Source: Acidobacteriota bacterium (lineage in GTDB: Bacteria > Acidobacteriota > Thermoanaerobaculia > Multivoradales > Multivoraceae). Taken from it: a stretch of DNA of 64,000 nucleotides. Each line of letters opens with the position of its first letter. Position 1 is the stretch's first letter. A program made the position numbers and the translations under genes. Positions 9,091 through 16,733 of the stretch are shown here, piece after piece. The notes under the pieces are model-generated. The model saw nothing but the letters and a program-made list of their open reading frames with translations, searched no databases and had not been told where the DNA came from. The stretch is from assembly GCA_028877275.1 (NCBI GenBank), contig JAPPFP010000009.1, forward strand, positions 1 to 64,000. The letters are read 5' to 3'.

Positions 9091-10476
9091 GTGGGCGTCG
9101 AGAGTTTCCGCAACATCTTCGCGATTCCGGATCTCCGGAATCGGGTGTTGTTCATGCTGGGTCTGCTGGCGGTCTACCGGATCGGCTGCATCATTCCGAC
9201 TCCGGGCATCGACCCTCTGGCCCTGAGCGAGTTCATGGAGCAGATGCAGGGCACGGTGCTGGGTTTCGTCAACACCTTCACCGGCGGCAGTCTGGGCCGT
9301 GTGGCGCTCTTCGCCCTCGGCATCATGCCCTACATCTCGGCGTCGATCATCCTGCAACTGTTGACCGTGGTCGTGCCCTATCTCGAGAAGCTCTCCAAGG
9401 AAGGCGAGATGGGTCGGCGCAAGATCACCCAGTACACCCGCTACGGGACCGTGGTCATCTCGATCATCCAGGGGACGACCATCGCGTTCTTCCTGGAGAA
9501 CCTGACCTCGCCCGGGGGCGCGAACCTCGTCCTCAACCCGGGCCTCGGGTTCAAGTTCGTCACCGTGCTCTCGCTCACGACCGGCTGCGCCTTCGTGATG
9601 TGGCTGGGCGAGCAGATCAGCGAACGGGGGATCGGGAACGGCATCTCGCTCATCATTTTCGCCGGCATCGTGGTCGGTCTGCCGGGCGCCGTGCTCGGCC
9701 TCTTCGGCCAGCTCCAGAGCGGCGCCATGTCCCTGATCAAGATCCTGTTGCTGTCGGTCTTCATGCTCGTCGTCGTGGCTTTCATCGTCTACATGGAGCG
9801 GGCGCAGCGGCGAATCCCCGTGCAGTACGCCAAACGGATCGTTGGCCGCAGGCAGTACGGCGGACAGAGCACCTACCTTCCGCTGCGCGTGAACACGGGC
9901 GGTGTGATTCCGGTCATCTTCGCGAGTTCCGTGGTGACTGTGCCGGCGACGGTCGCCGGGATGATCCAGTACGAACCGATTCAGCAGATCGCTACCGCCC
10001 TGCAGTGGGGGCAGCCCGTCTACTACCTGCTCTACGTGGCGGCGATCATCTTCTTCTCGTACTTCTACGTATCGATCATCTTCAACCCGAACGACCTCGC
10101 CGAGAACATGCGCAAGTACGGGGGGTTCATCCCGGGCATCCGCTCCGGCCGGCGCACGTCCGAGTACATCGACCGCGTGCTTACCCGTCTGACCCTGGTT
10201 GGTTCCCTGTACCTGGCGGGCGTGTCCGTGCTGCCCGAGTTCATGATCGCGGGCTTCAAGGTCGGAGGGATACCCTTTGTCGGCTCCACCCTGGACAACT
10301 ACGCGCCGCTCTGGCTCACCGAAGGCATGGGGATCAACTTCTACTTCGGTGGTACGTCGCTTCTGATCGTGGTCAGCGTCGCGATGGACACGCTCCAGCA
10401 GATCGAGAGCCAGCTCGTGATGCGGAACTACGAGGGCTTCATGAAGCGAGGCCGGATCCGGGGGCGCCGTGGCTGA
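9091..10476 (+). CDS. secY: Protein translocase subunit SecY
   Basis: SecY forms the membrane pore for the Sec pathway with SecE and SecG. The 461-residue GTG-start protein has about ten hydrophobic segments. It includes the plug/TM2 region (GGSLGRVALFALGIMPYISASII), the cytosolic loop RRIPVQYAKRIVGRRQYGGQ and the C-terminal MRNYEGFMKRGRIRGRRG. The spc position between L15 and adenylate kinase is typical. Its stop lies inside the adk start, an 8-nt overlap. Confidence 0.97.
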   Translation: MGVESFRNIFAIPDLRNRVLFMLGLLAVYRIGCIIPTPGIDPLALSEFMEQMQGTVLGFVNTFTGGSLGRVALFALGIMPYISASIILQLLTVVVPYLEKLSKEGEMGRRKITQYTRYGTVVISIIQGTTIAFFLENLTSPGGANLVLNPGLGFKFVTVLSLTTGCAFVMWLGEQISERGIGNGISLIIFAGIVVGLPGAVLGLFGQLQSGAMSLIKILLLSVFMLVVVAFIVYMERAQRRIPVQYAKRIVGRRQYGGQSTYLPLRVNTGGVIPVIFASSVVTVPATVAGMIQYEPIQQIATALQWGQPVYYLLYVAAIIFFSYFYVSIIFNPNDLAENMRKYGGFIPGIRSGRRTSEYIDRVLTRLTLVGSLYLAGVSVLPEFMIAGFKVGGIPFVGSTLDNYAPLWLTEGMGINFYFGGTSLLIVVSVAMDTLQQIESQLVMRNYEGFMKRGRIRGRRG

Positions 10477-11041
10477 TTCACTGCGCATCGTGCTGCTCGG
10501 GGCGCCGGGCTGCGGCAAGGGTACGCAGGCCGCGCGCCTGGCGGAGACGCTCGGCATTCCGGCTATCTCGACGGGTGACATGCTGCGCGCGGCGGTCGCC
10601 GCCGGCAGCGAGCTGGGTCGACGGGTCGAGGGCGTAATGGCCTCGGGCGCGCTGGTCGACGACGAGCTGATGGCCGAAGTGGTTCGGGACAGGCTGAGCC
10701 AGCCGGATGCGGACGCTGGATTTCTGCTCGACGGCTATCCGCGGACCGCGCCGCAGGCCGGAACGCTCGAGGAGATCCTCAACGGGACCCGGATCGACCA
10801 CGTCGTGACGATCGATGTGCCGGACGAGGAACTGGTTCAGCGCATCGTCCTCCGGGGCCGCGGCGCGGACGACCGCGAGGATGTCGTGCGTGAGCGGCTG
10901 CAGGTCTACGCGGCGCAGACCGAGCCTCTGATCGCTCACTACGAGGGCCTGGGGCTGCTGCGCCGGGTCAACGGCAACGTCCCGATCGAACAGGTCACGG
11001 TTGCGATCGAGGCCGCTCTGGCCGGGACGGCGAGGGTCTGA
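10469..11041 (+). CDS. adk: Adenylate kinase
   Basis: Adenylate kinase interconverts ATP+AMP and 2 ADP. The 190-residue GTG-start protein has the P-loop GAPGCGKGTQ (residues 11-20), the AMP-binding STGDMLRAA and LLDGYPRT motifs, and the RGRGADDREDVVRERL region. The LID is the short, non-zinc form, making the enzyme about 25 residues shorter than E. coli Adk. It overlaps secY by 8 nt. The map gene that often follows adk is absent: infA is next, after 58 nt. Confidence 0.96.
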   Translation: MADSLRIVLLGAPGCGKGTQAARLAETLGIPAISTGDMLRAAVAAGSELGRRVEGVMASGALVDDELMAEVVRDRLSQPDADAGFLLDGYPRTAPQAGTLEEILNGTRIDHVVTIDVPDEELVQRIVLRGRGADDREDVVRERLQVYAAQTEPLIAHYEGLGLLRRVNGNVPIEQVTVAIEAALAGTARV

Positions 11042-11099
11042 GACAAGTAGAATCGGCCTGACATGAGGTGAATCGGGCAAAGAACGAAGGGAACGCTTA

Positions 11100-11321
11100 G
11101 TGAAGAAGGAAGAGGCGATTGAAGTTGAGGCCACGGTAGTGGAGACGCTGCCGAACGCGGTCTTCAAGGTCGAGCTTGACAACAAGCATCAGGCCTTGGC
11201 CCACATCTCGGGCAAGATGCGCAAGCACTTCATCCGCATTCTTCCGGGAGACCGTGTGCTGGTCGAGCTCTCTCCCTACGATCCCGGTCGCGGCCGGATC
11301 GTCTACAGGCTGAGAACCTGA
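11100..11321 (+). CDS. infA: Translation initiation factor IF-1
   Basis: IF-1 occupies the 30S A site during initiation. The 73-residue product from a GTG at 11100 has the S1/OB fold: [47 protein letters not shown] and the terminal GRIVYRLRT. The upstream AACGAAGGGAAC supplies a modest ribosome-binding site. The 58-nt gap after adk contains a TAGAAT at 11047 but no convincing -35. Confidence 0.95.
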   Translation: MKKEEAIEVEATVVETLPNAVFKVELDNKHQALAHISGKMRKHFIRILPGDRVLVELSPYDPGRGRIVYRLRT

Positions 11322-11361
11322 TGGCCGGTTCGGTGTCAGGTGGCGTTCAGAGGAGTCCATC

Positions 11362-11475
11362 ATGAAGGTACGAGCGTCAGTCAAGAGGATGTGTGTCAAG
11401 TGCAAGGTGGTCAGGCGCCGCGGTGTGATCCGCGTCATCTGTGAGAACCCCAAGCACAAGCAGCGGCAGGGCTGA
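11362..11475 (+). CDS. rpmJ: 50S ribosomal protein L36 (zinc-binding form)
   Basis: L36 is the smallest large-subunit protein. The 37-residue reading frame starts at the ATG at 11362 ([17 protein letters not shown]) and stops at 11475. It keeps all four zinc ligands (Cys11, Cys14, Cys27, His32), so it is the C+ type rather than the zinc-independent paralogue. The upstream AGAGGAG provides a good ribosome-binding site. The infA-rpmJ-rpsM order is the canonical alpha-operon head. Confidence 0.95.
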   Translation: MKVRASVKRMCVKCKVVRRRGVIRVICENPKHKQRQG

Positions 11476-11495
11476 AGAGGACCAGGAGAGTTCGT

Positions 11496-11876
11496 ATGGC
11501 AAGAATCGCGGGAATCGATCTACCGCAGAACAAGCAGGTCGGCATCGGCCTGACCTACATTTACGGAATCGGGCGCTCCCGGGCTCAGTCGCTCCTGACC
11601 GAGGCCGGCGTCGAGGTGACGGTCAAGGTCAAGGACCTGACCGAGGACGAGACCGGGCGCATTCGCCAGGTGGTCCAGGACGCCGGTGCCGTCGAGGGCG
11701 ACCTGCGCAAGGAAGTCACCCAGAGCATCAAGCGGTTGATGGAGATCGGCAGTTACCGAGGGGTCAGGCATCGCAAGAGCCTGCCCGTTCGCGGCCAGCG
11801 CACCCACACCAATGCGCGCACCCGCAAGGGACCGCGGCGCGCTACCGTGGCCGGCAAGAAGAAGGTCGGGAAGTAG
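11496..11876 (+). CDS. rpsM: 30S ribosomal protein S13
   Basis: S13 is a 30S head protein that contacts L5 and the P-site tRNA. The 126-residue product starts [26 protein letters not shown] and ends in the basic [16 protein letters not shown] tail. The motif [25 protein letters not shown] is diagnostic. It is preceded by CCAGGAG and lies 29 nt before rpsK. Confidence 0.97.
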   Translation: MARIAGIDLPQNKQVGIGLTYIYGIGRSRAQSLLTEAGVEVTVKVKDLTEDETGRIRQVVQDAGAVEGDLRKEVTQSIKRLMEIGSYRGVRHRKSLPVRGQRTHTNARTRKGPRRATVAGKKKVGK

Positions 11877-11905
11877 GCGAACGAGGGCCAGAGAGGGCGA
11901 AACAC

Positions 11906-12280
11906 ATGGCAAAGGCGAGAAAGGAGAAGCGCGTTGTGCCCCACGCAGTGGCGCATGTCAACGCGACCTTCAACAACACCCTGGTCTGCATCACGGATCC
12001 GGACGGCAACGTGCTGACGTGGTCGTCATCCGGCCGCAACGGTTTCAAGGGATCGCGCAAGGGAACGCCCTTCGCCGCTCAGGTGGCGGCCCAGGCGGTC
12101 GGCTATCAGGCCAAGGACATGGGCGTGCGGACGGTCGACGTGCTGGTCAAGGGGCCGGGCGGCGGCAGGGAGTCCGCGGTCAGAGCGCTGCAGGCGACCG
12201 GCATCAGCATCCGGTCGATCCGCGACGTCACGCCGATTCCGCACAACGGCTGCCGTCCCCGCAAGCGGCGTCGGGTCTGA
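11906..12280 (+). CDS. rpsK: 30S ribosomal protein S11
   Basis: S11 forms the 30S platform near the E-site mRNA. The 124-residue product starts at the ATG at 11906 ([20 protein letters not shown]). It has the family segments [29 protein letters not shown] and the C-terminal [18 protein letters not shown]. rpsD, which usually follows, is absent. The 79-nt gap to rpoA is non-coding. Confidence 0.97.
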   Translation: MAKARKEKRVVPHAVAHVNATFNNTLVCITDPDGNVLTWSSSGRNGFKGSRKGTPFAAQVAAQAVGYQAKDMGVRTVDVLVKGPGGGRESAVRALQATGISIRSIRDVTPIPHNGCRPRKRRRV

Positions 12281-12359
12281 ACCCGGCTCCGCCCCCCGCA
12301 TCGCTAGCGAGTAATCAACGTTTCCATCTGGAACGCAATCGAGATAGGTAGGAGTGAAC

Positions 12360-13346
12360 ATGCTCTGGAAGGGATTCCAACGCCCCAAGCGCGTCGAAAT
12401 CGACACCGAGACTCTGACCGACAGCTACGGGAAGTTCTCGGCGCAGCCGTTCGAACGCGGCTTCGGCGCGACGGTCGGTAATGCGCTGCGCCGCAGTCTG
12501 CTTTCGGCCATCGAAGGCGCCGCGATCACGGCGGTGCGCATCGATGGCGCGCTGCACGAGTTCTCGTCGCTCGAGGGCGTGGTCGAGGACGTCACGGACA
12601 TCATTCTCAACCTGAAACAGGTGCCGCTCCGGTCTCTTGACGGCTCGACCCGGGTGATTTCCCTGGACGTCACGGGTCCGCGCGAAGTTGCCGCCGGCGA
12701 CTTCGAAACGGATGCCAGCGTCGAGATCCGGGACGCGGCGAGCAAGGTGGCCACGCTCAACGAACGGGGCCGCCTTCGCCTCGAGGCGCAGGTCAAGAAC
12801 GGCCGCGGCTACGTCAGCGCGGACCGCAACCTCGAACAGTCGATGGGTATCGGCTGGATTCCGCTCGACTCGGTGCACAGTCCGGTCAAGCGCGTGAACT
12901 ACCGCGTGGAGGCGGCCCGGCTGGGTCGGACCACCGACTATGAGCGGCTGATCGTGGAAGTCTGGACCGATGGCACGGTGACGCCCGAAGAGGCGATGTC
13001 CCGCGCCGGGACCCTGTTGCGCGACCACCTGACGATCTTCATCAACGCGGAGGAGAGCCTGATCACGGACGCCGTGGCCGAAGAGGAGATCGACGGCGGC
13101 GACCTGGGCGTCCTGCTCCACAAGGCGATCGACGACCTGAACCTGAGCGTTCGATCGGCGAACTGCCTCCGGAACGCGAACATCAACACGGTCGGCGACC
13201 TGGTGGTGCGCAGCGAGAAGGAGATGCTCGAGACCAAGAACTTCGGGCGCAAGTCGCTCGAGGAGATCCAGGAAGTACTCGACAAGATGGGGCTGTCCTT
13301 CGGCATGGAGGTTCCCGAGAACGCGGAGAGCGGACTGCAGGCCTAG
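12360..13346 (+). CDS. rpoA: DNA-directed RNA polymerase subunit alpha
   Basis: The alpha subunit nucleates core RNA polymerase assembly, and its C-terminal domain binds UP elements and activators. The product is 328 residues from the ATG at 12360, which has AGGAG five bases upstream. A GTG at 12354 overlaps that site and is less likely. The N-domain has [24 protein letters not shown]. The C-domain has [22 protein letters not shown] and [10 protein letters not shown]. It closes the alpha block with rplQ, without rpsD. Confidence 0.96.
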   Translation: MLWKGFQRPKRVEIDTETLTDSYGKFSAQPFERGFGATVGNALRRSLLSAIEGAAITAVRIDGALHEFSSLEGVVEDVTDIILNLKQVPLRSLDGSTRVISLDVTGPREVAAGDFETDASVEIRDAASKVATLNERGRLRLEAQVKNGRGYVSADRNLEQSMGIGWIPLDSVHSPVKRVNYRVEAARLGRTTDYERLIVEVWTDGTVTPEEAMSRAGTLLRDHLTIFINAEESLITDAVAEEEIDGGDLGVLLHKAIDDLNLSVRSANCLRNANINTVGDLVVRSEKEMLETKNFGRKSLEEIQEVLDKMGLSFGMEVPENAESGLQA

Positions 13347-13389
13347 CGGGCCGCGGACCGTTCCCTGGCTTCCCCGGGAAGGAGCGAAG

Positions 13390-13752
13390 ATGCGTCACGG
13401 AGTTGGCTACAAGAAACTCGGCCGGACGACGGCCCACCGCCGGGCCATGTTCCGCAACCAGCTTGCCTCGCTGGTCGAGCACGGCCGCATTCAGACGACC
13501 CTGGCCAAGGCGAAGGCCCTGCGCCCGGTCGCCGAGAAGATGATCACCCGCGGCCGCGAGGACACCGTCCACGCCCGGCGTCTCGTCCGCCGCTGGCTCC
13601 CCAACCGCGACCACGTCAAGAAGCTCTTCGACGAGATCGCCCCCCGCTACGCCGACCGCCCCGGCGGCTACCTCCGCATCACCAAGCTCGGCCCCCGCAA
13701 AGGCGACGCCGCCGAACGCGCCGTCATCGAGTTCGTCGACACCGACGAGTAG
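13390..13752 (+). CDS. rplQ: 50S ribosomal protein L17
   Basis: L17 lies near the tunnel exit. The 120-residue protein starts [23 protein letters not shown] and ends [17 protein letters not shown], both family signatures. It is preceded by AAGGAG. It is the last gene of the superoperon. Downstream, the structured element pair at 13807-14503 separates it from the convergent EF-G-like gene. Confidence 0.97.
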   Translation: MRHGVGYKKLGRTTAHRRAMFRNQLASLVEHGRIQTTLAKAKALRPVAEKMITRGREDTVHARRLVRRWLPNRDHVKKLFDEIAPRYADRPGGYLRITKLGPRKGDAAERAVIEFVDTDE

Positions 13753-13806
13753 CTGCCCCGCGCTGCTACGACGGCGGCGTGACGGCGTCGGTTGGACCCG
13801 CCCGCA

Positions 13807-13967
13807 GCGGGCCGAAGGAGGGGGTTCCTGCGGACGCTCGCACTCACTGGGTGAGGGGGACGGGAGTGCTCGCTTCGGTCGGCTGCGTTTCGCGTCGGCG
13901 GTGGTTGCGGGCACCGCGCCGGGAGTCACTTGCCTCCAGCCCGCAGGGACCCCCTCCTTCGGCCCGC
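13807..13967 (+). repeat. Structured palindromic element, copy 1
   Basis: The left arm (13807-13833) pairs with the right arm (13941-13967) over 27 bases with one G-T wobble. Between them is a 107-nt core (13834-13940). By eye, 97 of 107 core positions match the reverse complement of 14371-14477. Within the core, GCACT (13840-13844) can pair with AGTGC (13865-13869). Homology with copy 2 continues about 18 nt past the right arm (GGCTGGACGTCGTCG, from 13972). Function unknown: it could be a structured RNA, a DNA cruciform/REP-like element, or a small non-autonomous mobile element. Confidence 0.85.
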
Positions 13968-14116
13968 GGCAGGCTGGACGTCGTCGCGCAACGTGTCGCT
14001 ATGTCCGGCGCGTGCTCGACCGGCCCAGTGAGGACTGGACGTTGCCAGGCGTCGGGACGCCGGTTGCCGTGGAGCAGGGCGCCGGCCGCGGCCGCACTGC
14101 CAGGTTTCTTTGACAG

Positions 14117-14136
14117 AGAGGCGCTTTGGCGCCTCT
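14117..14136. terminator. Short hairpin between the two structured elements
   Basis: AGAGGCGC and GCGCCTCT form a perfect 8-bp stem with a TTTG loop. There is no T-run on either side, so it is not a standard intrinsic terminator. Its position between convergent genes makes a bidirectional termination role possible but unproven. Confidence 0.35.
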
Positions 14137-14344
14137 AGGCAGGTCCGGCGAGCTACACCGCAGCACCTGCCGCCCCGGGTCAAGTCCACGACGTTTGACA
14201 AACGAGTCCCCAATGCACTCCAGTGGGATCCGAGCCGATGCTTCCACGGTGACGGCCGCGGCTTCAGAGCAGAAACGCTTGACGCCGGGACAGAATCGAC
14301 GTCTTGCGTGGGGTTGGACCGCCCGACGACGACCAGCCGGCCCA

Positions 14345-14503
14345 GGGCCCGAGGAGAGGGGTCCCAGGGGGCTGGAGGCAAGTGACTCCCGGCGCCGTAT
14401 CCGTAACTGACGCCGACGTGAAACGCAGCCGACCGAAGCGAGCACTCCCGTCCCCTTCACCCAGCGAGTGCGAGCGTCCCCTGGGACCCCTCTCCTCGGG
14501 CCC
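14345..14503 (-). repeat. Structured palindromic element, copy 2 (inverted)
   Basis: The arms 14345-14370 and 14478-14503 are perfect 26-bp inverted repeats enclosing a 107-nt core, the same length as in copy 1 and about 91% identical to it in reverse complement. The arms differ from copy 1 at seven aligned positions. Six are matched by the complementary change on the partner strand, and the seventh exchanges a T-G wobble for C-G. On the minus strand the homology continues past the arm as GGCTGGTCGTCGTCG (14327-14341). The two copies face each other across 377 nt. Confidence 0.85.
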
Positions 14504-14571
14504 GCCAGCCGGCGTGTGCATCCTCCGCCGCCACGCCGCCGCCGTCACGTCGCGCCTCCGCGCGGCGCTAG

Positions 14572-16668
14572 CTAGCCGTCTTCGTCTTCGCGTTTCGCTT
14601 CGGCGATGATCCTTTCCTGGATCTGGCGGGGGACTTCTTCGTAGTGGGAGAAGGCCATCGTGAAGCTGGAGCGGCCCTGGGTCATTGAGCGGAGGGCGGG
14701 GGCGTAGGTGAGCATTTCGGCCATCGGGACGGTGGCTTTGACGACCTGGGCGTTGCCCTTGGCCTCCATGCCCTGGGGGCGGCCCCGGCGGGAGGAGAGG
14801 TCGCTCATGATGTCGCCCATGAAGTCCTCGGTCGTGTTGATGTCGACCTTCATGACCGGTTCGAGGAGGGTCGGCGCCGCCTTCGCCATCGCGTCCTTGA
14901 AAGCGAGTGAGCCCGCGACCTTGAAGGCCATCTCCGACGAGTCGACGTCGTGGTACTTCCCGTCCTGGAGGCGGACCCGGAAGTTGCCGACCGGGTAGCC
15001 CGCCAGGTAGCCGCGGTCGGCCGCTTCGAGCAGGCCCTTCTCGACCGCCGGGCGGTAGTTCTGGGGAATCGAGCCGCCGAAGATCTCGTCGACGAACTCG
15101 TACTCCTCCGGAGTGGCGACCGGTTCCATCGTGATCGTGCAGTCGGCGAACTGGCCCCGGCCGCCGCTCTGCTTCTTGTGCCGGCCGTGGCCGACGGCGG
15201 TTCTCTTGATCGTCTCCCGGTAGGGCACCTTCGGCGGGTGGAGGATGACCTCGACCTTCGACCGGCTCTTCAGCTTGGAAACCGCGATCTCGACGTGAAG
15301 CTGGCCGGCGCCGGAGAGCAGGAACTCTCCGGTCTGGGGGTCGCGACCGGCGCGGAGGCTGGGATCCTCCTCGACCAGGCGGGACACCGCCTCGCCGATC
15401 TTCTCCTCGTCGCCCTTTGTCTTCGGCTCGATCGCGAACGAGATCGCCGCGACCGGGGCGGAGGGGAAGTCGAGCTTGACCGGCCGCTCGCGGCTCGTGA
15501 TCGAGTCGCCGGTCGTGCTGGTCTTCAGCTTAGCGACGCCGCCGATGTCGCCCTCGACGAGCCGAGGAACGTCCTCCCCGTTCTTGCCCTGCATGTGCAT
15601 CAGGTGGCCGATCCGTTCCGCCTCCTCGCGCCCCGCGTTCCAGTAGACCGTGTCGGACCCCATGTTGCCCGCCGCCACGCGAAGAAGGGAGATGCGGCCG
15701 GTGAAGGGGTCGTTCATCGTCTTGAAGAGGATCGCGCTCACCGGTGCCCCGTCGCCTCGATCCAGTTCCACGGGCTCGCCGCCGAGATCGGCCGCCGGGA
15801 TCGTCGGCGCGTCCACCGGCGAGGGCAGGAGCTGGACCACGGCGTCGAGCAGGGCCGAGTTACCGATGCCGTGGCCGCCGGACGACATGGTCACCGGAAA
15901 CAGGGTACGGGATTTGATCGCGGCCTTGAGCCCCTGGATCAACTGCTCGTGGGTCAGATCCCCGTTCTCGAAGTAGGCCTCCATCAACTCGTCGTCGCTT
16001 TCAGCGACCGCTTCGGTCAGCTTGTTGCGCCAGTCGTCGATCTGGTCCGCGAGGTCCGCCGGCGGTTCGGCCGCCTGGCTCCGCCCGGCGCCGTCCCGGT
16101 CGTACGTGTGGGCCTTGCGGCTCAACAGGTCGACGACGCCGGTGAAGTCCTTGCCTGCGCCGATCGGGATCTGGACGGGCAGGGCCATGCGGTCGAAGTT
16201 CTCCTGGAGTTCCGCGATGCAGCCGGCGAAGTCGATGTTGTCGCGGTCCATCTTCGTCAGGTGGAACATCACCGGCTGCTCCATCTCGCCGGCGATCTCC
16301 CAGGCCTTCTCGGCCATGACCTGGGTCGGCGAGGCGGCGTTCACGCAGAGGAGGGCGGCGTCCGCGGCACGCATGCCGGAACTGCTCTCGTGGACGAAGA
16401 TGCCGGAACCGGGGCAGTCGATCAGGTTGATCTTGTAGCCCGTACCCGCGGCGGACCAGGGCGTGTAGCAGACGGCGAGGCCGATCGAGATGCCGCGCCG
16501 GACTTCTTCGTCGTCGAAGTCGGTCGCCGTGTTCCCGTCTTCTACCCTGTTCTGCCGGTTGAAGACGCCGCCGGTATAGAGCAGGCCGGCCAGCAGTGTC
16601 GTCTTGCCGCTGTCGTTGTGTCCGACGACGGCGAGGTTGCGTATTTGTTCCGAGTTCTCGAGTTGCAT
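14572..16668 (-). CDS. EF-G-like translational GTPase paralogue with altered G3
   Basis: The 698-residue protein has the EF-G domain order: GTPase, domain II and domains III-V (FGGSIPQNYRPAVEKGLLEAADRG is the domain IV signature). G1 is GHNDSGKTT (16-24), G2 is RRGISI (57-62) and G4 is TKMD (138-141) instead of NKMD. G3 is DCPGS (84-88), whereas canonical EF-G has DTPGH, so the catalytic histidine position is Ser88. I chose the ATG at 16668 because GGGAG lies just upstream; an earlier in-frame start at 16713 is weaker. It is probably an EF-G2/FusA2-type paralogue rather than the housekeeping factor, which is normally beside tuf. It lies 65 nt downstream of the M16 pair. Confidence 0.85.
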   Translation of the reverse strand: MQLENSEQIRNLAVVGHNDSGKTTLLAGLLYTGGVFNRQNRVEDGNTATDFDDEEVRRGISIGLAVCYTPWSAAGTGYKINLIDCPGSGIFVHESSSGMRAADAALLCVNAASPTQVMAEKAWEIAGEMEQPVMFHLTKMDRDNIDFAGCIAELQENFDRMALPVQIPIGAGKDFTGVVDLLSRKAHTYDRDGAGRSQAAEPPADLADQIDDWRNKLTEAVAESDDELMEAYFENGDLTHEQLIQGLKAAIKSRTLFPVTMSSGGHGIGNSALLDAVVQLLPSPVDAPTIPAADLGGEPVELDRGDGAPVSAILFKTMNDPFTGRISLLRVAAGNMGSDTVYWNAGREEAERIGHLMHMQGKNGEDVPRLVEGDIGGVAKLKTSTTGDSITSRERPVKLDFPSAPVAAISFAIEPKTKGDEEKIGEAVSRLVEEDPSLRAGRDPQTGEFLLSGAGQLHVEIAVSKLKSRSKVEVILHPPKVPYRETIKRTAVGHGRHKKQSGGRGQFADCTITMEPVATPEEYEFVDEIFGGSIPQNYRPAVEKGLLEAADRGYLAGYPVGNFRVRLQDGKYHDVDSSEMAFKVAGSLAFKDAMAKAAPTLLEPVMKVDINTTEDFMGDIMSDLSSRRGRPQGMEAKGNAQVVKATVPMAEMLTYAPALRSMTQGRSSFTMAFSHYEEVPRQIQERIIAEAKREDEDG

Positions 16669-16733
16669 CGACGCTCCCGTCGCAGGCGTGGAAACAGCCG
16701 CAGAAGATACCACGCAACCGGCGTGTTCGGCGC

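Larger units (their letters stand above)
13753..14571. other. 819-nt non-coding region between convergent genes
   Basis: This is the only stretch over 300 nt without a credible gene. It lies between the end of rplQ (+) and the end of the EF-G-like gene (-). It holds two copies of a palindrome-bounded element in opposite orientation (13807-13967 and 14345-14503) and a short hairpin at 14117-14136. Several reading frames cross it on both strands, but they run through the palindromes and resemble no known protein. Confidence 0.75.

Noticed and set aside
11042..11099. A missing map (methionine aminopeptidase) gene or a promoter between adk and infA
   Set aside because: The 58-nt gap is too short for map. 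The TAGAAT at 11047 has no -35 at a usable distance.
12354..12359. GTG start of rpoA
   Set aside because: The GTG overlaps the AGGAG that is well placed for the ATG at 12360.
13807..14503. The element pair as a composite transposon or attC/integron cassette
   Set aside because: No transposase lies between the copies. The terminal arms differ between copies, and no GTTRRRY-type core sites are visible.
13779..14548. Several open frames of 70-150 codons on both strands between rplQ and the EF-G-like gene
   Set aside because: They cross the palindrome arms and both strands are open at once, as expected in GC-rich inverted repeats. The only similarity between them is the DNA repeat itself. No known domain or ribosome-binding site supports them.
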